Below, piece after piece: positions 63,701 through 64,000 of a DNA stretch of 64,000 bases. A model generated the notes under the pieces. It saw only the letters and a program-made list of their open reading frames with translations, had not been told where the DNA came from and ran no database searches. Both the position numbers and the translations under genes were made by a program. The DNA comes from Leishmania mexicana MHOM/GT/2001/U1103. Lineage: Eukaryota > Euglenozoa > Kinetoplastea > Trypanosomatida > Trypanosomatidae. The DNA lies in the NCBI RefSeq assembly GCF_000234665.1, contig NC_018337.1, forward strand, positions 706,222-770,221. The letters run 5' to 3'. The first letter of the stretch is position 1. The number at the start of each line of letters is the position of its first letter.

Positions 63701-64000
63701 TCGCCTCTCGCATCCGCCTCCATGGATATGCGAAGCTGTTTCGCCTCTTCTGCCAAGCCGCCGAAGGCCGAGCGTAGCACTGGAACGCGGAAAATATCAT
63801 CCGCGCCACTTACCCACACATATGCAGCGATCAAAGTGGAGGTTGCATTCGAGGATGACGCCGTCGAACTTGGCTCGTCTGCAGAAGGCTCGCGCGCCAC
63901 ATGCGGCAAAGTCGATGTCCAGGCCGTGCTGCCATCGTGGACGCTTCGAAGACTGACATGAGTTGCATTGAGCTGGTGTACACTGAGTACGCGGCTGATG
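60760..64000 (-). CDS. eIF2K2: PERK-like eIF2-alpha kinase, 5' end beyond the window
   Basis: The frame is open from the window edge to TGA at 60760, so the start is missing; at least 1079 residues are present. The first segment (63900-64000) contains VHDGSTAWTS, like the repeat strands of a PQQ-type beta-propeller luminal domain. A membrane segment lies at about 63211-63279 (FISFHVLCLAGSIAFLC). A long Ser/Thr-rich linker follows, then a kinase domain at about 61480-62442: glycine loop GFGGEGSV, catalytic Lys in YAIKAI, an insert after strand 4 (Asp/Ser/Thr-rich) typical of eIF2-alpha kinases, catalytic loop VHHDLKPTN (His instead of Arg before Asp), DFG, and SPLYSSPEQ. A Ser-rich tail ends it. 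This layout is that of PERK, which senses ER stress and phosphorylates eIF2-alpha. The HHD loop is unusual. Leishmania PERK homologues are described. Confidence 0.88.
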   Translation of the reverse strand, partial: ISRVLSVHQLNATHVSLRSVHDGSTAWTSTLPHVAREPSADEPSSTASSSNATSTLIAAYVWVSGADDIFRVPVLRSAFGGLAEEAKQLRISMEADARGDAFTDLPRLTSASLAGALVPTTHTAGGMQLLTVMQSRGSRRGSCRDSGACGEWTTDDIEADEREETELAAYYHQCSWWETPPLSWPLLAGAFNGESGAVTFQAIDSATSSRTVTGTSGVYSSENPLLGFGSSGAVIKTGLAWRTAAFISFHVLCLAGSIAFLCAGVPPRGQLQRAWAQADRNRDRVSQTSSSHQQSTQLLPQDLLSPHGGRGTPFNLILDSLSMDTLGLGPIPTASASIATVSLPHSDDSLQEQMRQHQFGHLSRSPPHSPCVYPTPEQVRSLKYEESEKILPVTSTPATTTTKGTATSSKVGFGMTSSTTRQKVKTSETSVKKAAASSSSPADSSAADKPVASVLNSSSDDDTVDIDLGERWWLRAQFSPRQHASAPVLDETFSDRGSSYSRSQANTGTEEEGKLFQLHFKVLEKIGFGGEGSVFCVEHRVTHARYAIKAIHIHEQDEERVVQEAVLHSSFDNANVVRFYFCWIEDIAVSTANRLELCHHDEDGLDATSLAYSDNSLMVSTSDNTNGHRTDHDTASNAGDTYHMLFIQMEYFPRGTLADWLRLRTGFFRLEVLRYMKQIGEGLAYLHNQDVVHHDLKPTNIFVSNDNILKIGDFGLAKRRGNANGNAGDLASNVAGGQQERSVVGGSPLYSSPEQTRGEPVNKPSDIFSLGIIAVEMLCTFTTLHERIRILTDAHQLILPEELEAEFPDEAQLIKSMLAANPLQRPPIRKLLRQINKLIVALEAQESDEEAEKLPSPTPLDGAERSESRNGNYKATISALVDDSATAMASRKTDNIPLSTSVAAASSSGGRPVATDLASSGHVDSLVEVQDSFPSPLREPKSHVGSLPVFPSEAATGTSVAEASPMAVTTSAHDSDAASVGKHIPSRGDSLASLHAPAMVKRGNTYHHRRRGSTSPNMEAEISRLQISEMVAPGSASRQEFFANDPYGLPTTPVMYTEDADLSTILKRDLQDRTVSAPD

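Overview
The window looks like a piece of a Leishmania (or very close Leishmaniinae) chromosome. All convincing genes lie on the minus strand and are intronless. They are separated by long pyrimidine-rich (plus strand: A/G/CA-rich) intergenic stretches full of CA, TA and G runs. Several starts have a polypyrimidine-AG trans-splice acceptor just upstream. This is one segment of a polycistronic unit transcribed from 64000 towards 1. The order eIF2-alpha kinase, SIR2-family deacylase, ubiquitin-like protein, PLD-type cardiolipin synthase matches, from memory and unchecked, the trypanosomatid block on Leishmania chromosome 34 and T. brucei chromosome 4.

In transcription order (right to left): a PERK-like eIF2-alpha kinase cut by the right edge (60760 to beyond 64000); a CobB/SIRT5-type sirtuin (55698-56429); a small DoxX-like membrane protein (54047-54517); an 80-aa ubiquitin-like protein with an unusual Ala-Gly-Arg end (52363-52605); a Tim17-like membrane protein (50052-50972); a two-HKD phospholipase D/cardiolipin synthase-like protein (46113-48611); a 1013-aa, probably mitochondrial protein with repeated modules (39979-43020); a STE/MEK-like protein kinase (36837-37994); a 1957-aa coiled-coil protein (29528-35401); a 317-aa unknown (27059-28012); a 1128-aa double FtsX/MacB-type permease (19337-22723); a 310-aa acidic unknown (16770-17702); a DDX54/Dbp10 DEAD-box helicase (13619-16033); and a 436-aa Ser-rich protein with a C-terminal membrane segment (6992-8302). 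The left 7 kb holds no gene that I can support.

Four structural features stand out. First, a 1269-bp direct repeat that reads as identical (44038-45306 and 57271-58539) brackets the sirtuin-DoxX-Ubl-Tim17-PLD block; its left copy abuts a 100-N assembly gap. Second, both repeat copies end inside a plus-strand element whose 5' segment is shared, diverged, with 28825-28941 and resembles the ingi/SIDER retroposon signature. Third, two minus-strand regions (11064-12322 and 24945-26672) read as proteins only across several frames and look like decayed genes. Fourth, very strong G-run clusters lie in intergenic DNA near 18.4 and 19.2 kb.

The genes do not form a single pathway, as is usual for these polycistronic units, but mitochondrial candidates cluster (sirtuin, Tim17-like, PLD/cardiolipin synthase, 1013-aa protein). 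Protein identities rest on motifs read by eye; no database search was possible.
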